From Bacteroidales bacterium (GTDB taxonomy: Bacteria; Bacteroidota; Bacteroidia; Bacteroidales; UBA932): DNA of 64,000 nt. Below the pieces are notes generated by a model that worked only from the letters and a program-made list of their open reading frames with translations, was not told the DNA's origin and did not search any database. Position 1 is the first letter of the stretch. Each line of letters begins with the position of its first letter. Location of the stretch: contig JAGBJY010000029.1 of the NCBI GenBank assembly GCA_017934185.1, forward strand, positions 82,076 to 146,075, given 5' to 3'. Both the position numbers and the translations under genes were made by a program. Of the stretch, positions 63,262-64,000 are shown one piece after another.

Positions 63262-63567
63262 ATGCCTAAGATTTACGAGTACTTTGGTTTTATTTTCTTC
63301 TTTTTCTCGAACGAACATGAACCCATTCATGTTCATGTGATAAAAAATGGATACCAAACAGTATTTGATCTTATATTGATGAACGGAGAGTTGATAGAAA
63401 TCAAACGCCGTCCGGAGCATGGATATGAACTCTTGAACGATAAAGACGCAAAGGCAGCAGAAGCTTTCATACGCGCTTATTATCGCAACATTGTAGAGAA
63501 GTGGATGAACTTCTTTGTGCTTAAGAAAAAGGTTCGTTGTACTCAAATCACAAAAAGAGTAAAATGA
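63262..63567 (+). CDS. DUF4160 domain protein
   Basis: A 101-residue protein. MPKIYEYFGFIFFFFSNEHEPIHVHV is the DUF4160 signature, followed by a short beta region (IEIKRRPEHGYELLND) and helices. DUF4160 genes commonly pair with DUF2442 genes in mobile, toxin-antitoxin-like modules, though activity is not established. It overlaps the DUF2442 gene by 4 nt (ATGA). Codon use is AT-rich unlike the neighbours, which suggests recent transfer. Confidence 0.85.
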   Translation: MPKIYEYFGFIFFFFSNEHEPIHVHVIKNGYQTVFDLILMNGELIEIKRRPEHGYELLNDKDAKAAEAFIRAYYRNIVEKWMNFFVLKKKVRCTQITKRVK

Positions 63568-63830
63568 AAAGCAGAAATAACCAAACACTATACGTTGTCC
63601 GGGCAGAATATGTCGGGGACTTAACGCTACGTATCTATTTCAGCGACGGAACGTCAAAAACAGTAGATTTTGCACACTTCATCCTTGCGCATCCTCATCC
63701 TCAATATGACCGTTATATCCAACCACGGTACTTCAAGAAATTCACAATAGAGCATGGTAACATAGTATGGGGAAAGAACTGGGATATGGTCTTTCCTGTC
63801 GAACAATTATACCGCGGAATAGTTGCTTAA
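63564..63830 (+). CDS. DUF2442 domain protein
   Basis: An 88-residue protein (ATG at 63564, inside the DUF4160 stop). The core VRAEYVGDLTLRIYFSDGTSKTVDF and the end FTIEHGNIVWGKNWDMVFPVEQLY are typical of DUF2442. It is the second gene of the AT-rich pair. The role is unknown; a helper or antitoxin-like partner of DUF4160 is inferred from the recurrent pairing. Confidence 0.86.
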   Translation: MKSRNNQTLYVVRAEYVGDLTLRIYFSDGTSKTVDFAHFILAHPHPQYDRYIQPRYFKKFTIEHGNIVWGKNWDMVFPVEQLYRGIVA

Positions 63831-63889
63831 GATAAAACGGCCGTTATTTTACACCTATTTCCTGTTTTCGTCAATGAGGCACCCGCTTT

Positions 63890-64000
63890 TTATTCGGGCG
63901 GACAGATGAGGTCGTAGACCTGCTGTTGCTCGGCATCCATCCGGAGCAAAACGGACATTTGTTTGCGCGTATTGGGCGACACATAGTTCAATCGATACAT
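63890..64000 (-). CDS. 3' end of an unidentified minus-strand gene at the window edge
   Basis: Reading leftwards from 64000 the frame gives MYRLNYVSPNTRKQM, then SVLLRMDAEQQQVYDLICPPE and a TAA stop at 63890. An ATG happens to coincide with the last three bases of the window, but the frame may continue beyond it. Codon use returns to that of the GC-rich genome. I do not recognise the 37 residues. Confidence 0.4.
   Translation of the reverse strand: MYRLNYVSPNTRKQMSVLLRMDAEQQQVYDLICPPE

Larger units (their letters stand above)
63167..63860. repeat. 17-bp direct repeats bracketing the DUF4160/DUF2442 pair
   Basis: TTATTTTACACCTATTT occurs at 63167-63183 and again at 63844-63860, same orientation, one on each side of the two-gene module. 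The enclosed DNA is much more AT-rich than the rest of the window. Confidence 0.7.

Overview
The window looks like a chromosome segment of a GC-rich member of the Bacteroidales. The signs are two SusC/SusD systems, a FimB/Mfa2-type fimbrial protein, a PorV-like protein with a T9SS-type cargo peptidase, an OlsF-like acyltransferase, an AraC regulator with a Reg_prop/Y_Y_Y sensor, and promoters of the Bacteroidota type (TAnnTTTG with an upstream TTTG). Species cannot be read from the window; an uncultured gut lineage is a guess.

Layout. 1-4420: an EF-hand protein cut by the left edge, diverging from rpsU (whose mRNA carries a rare full Shine-Dalgarno), then dnaX and lptB. 4490-6760: a small accessory island with an Rpn-type nuclease, an MNT antitoxin whose HEPN toxin is reduced to a C-terminal relic, and an intact YafQ-like toxin-antitoxin pair. 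6796-25952 (minus strand): a nine-gene operon read from a promoter near 26074. It encodes an Fn3-like lipoprotein, a SusC porin with an OmpA-like domain fused to its C-terminus, a SusD, a zinc metallopeptidase lipoprotein, a DUF4302 protein, an anchor-J/BACON lipoprotein, a subtilase with a T9SS-like tail, a PorV-like barrel and a 1332-residue collagen-like lipoprotein. I read this as a surface protein- or peptide-acquisition locus; it is the strongest candidate for an undescribed system.

26136-36535: housekeeping genes, mostly on the minus strand (S41 protease, dCMP deaminase, acyl-CoA ligase, an unknown membrane-anchored protein, an OlsF-like aminolipid acyltransferase, an esterase lipoprotein, threonine aldolase, tRNA-Arg(CCT), rpmF, yceD). 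36752-55661 (plus strand): a heparin/heparan sulfate utilisation locus with a heparinase II-like lyase, GH88, two surface glycan-binding lipoproteins, SusC/SusD, two PL12-type lyases, a Ser-type sulfatase and a shortened PHP-like protein. It converges on a regulator (55658-58432) that has the periplasmic sensor and AraC output of a hybrid two-component system but no kinase or receiver domain. Lyases would cut the chains, SusCD would import the oligosaccharides, and GH88 plus the sulfatase would process the unsaturated products.

58444-64000: typA, a divergent intergenic region holding two strong unexplained hairpins, a lipoprotein with an HExxHxxH motif followed by a FimB/Mfa2-type lipoprotein, tRNA-Leu(CAG), an AT-rich DUF4160/DUF2442 pair bracketed by a 17-bp direct repeat, and the 3' end of a minus-strand reading frame at the right edge.
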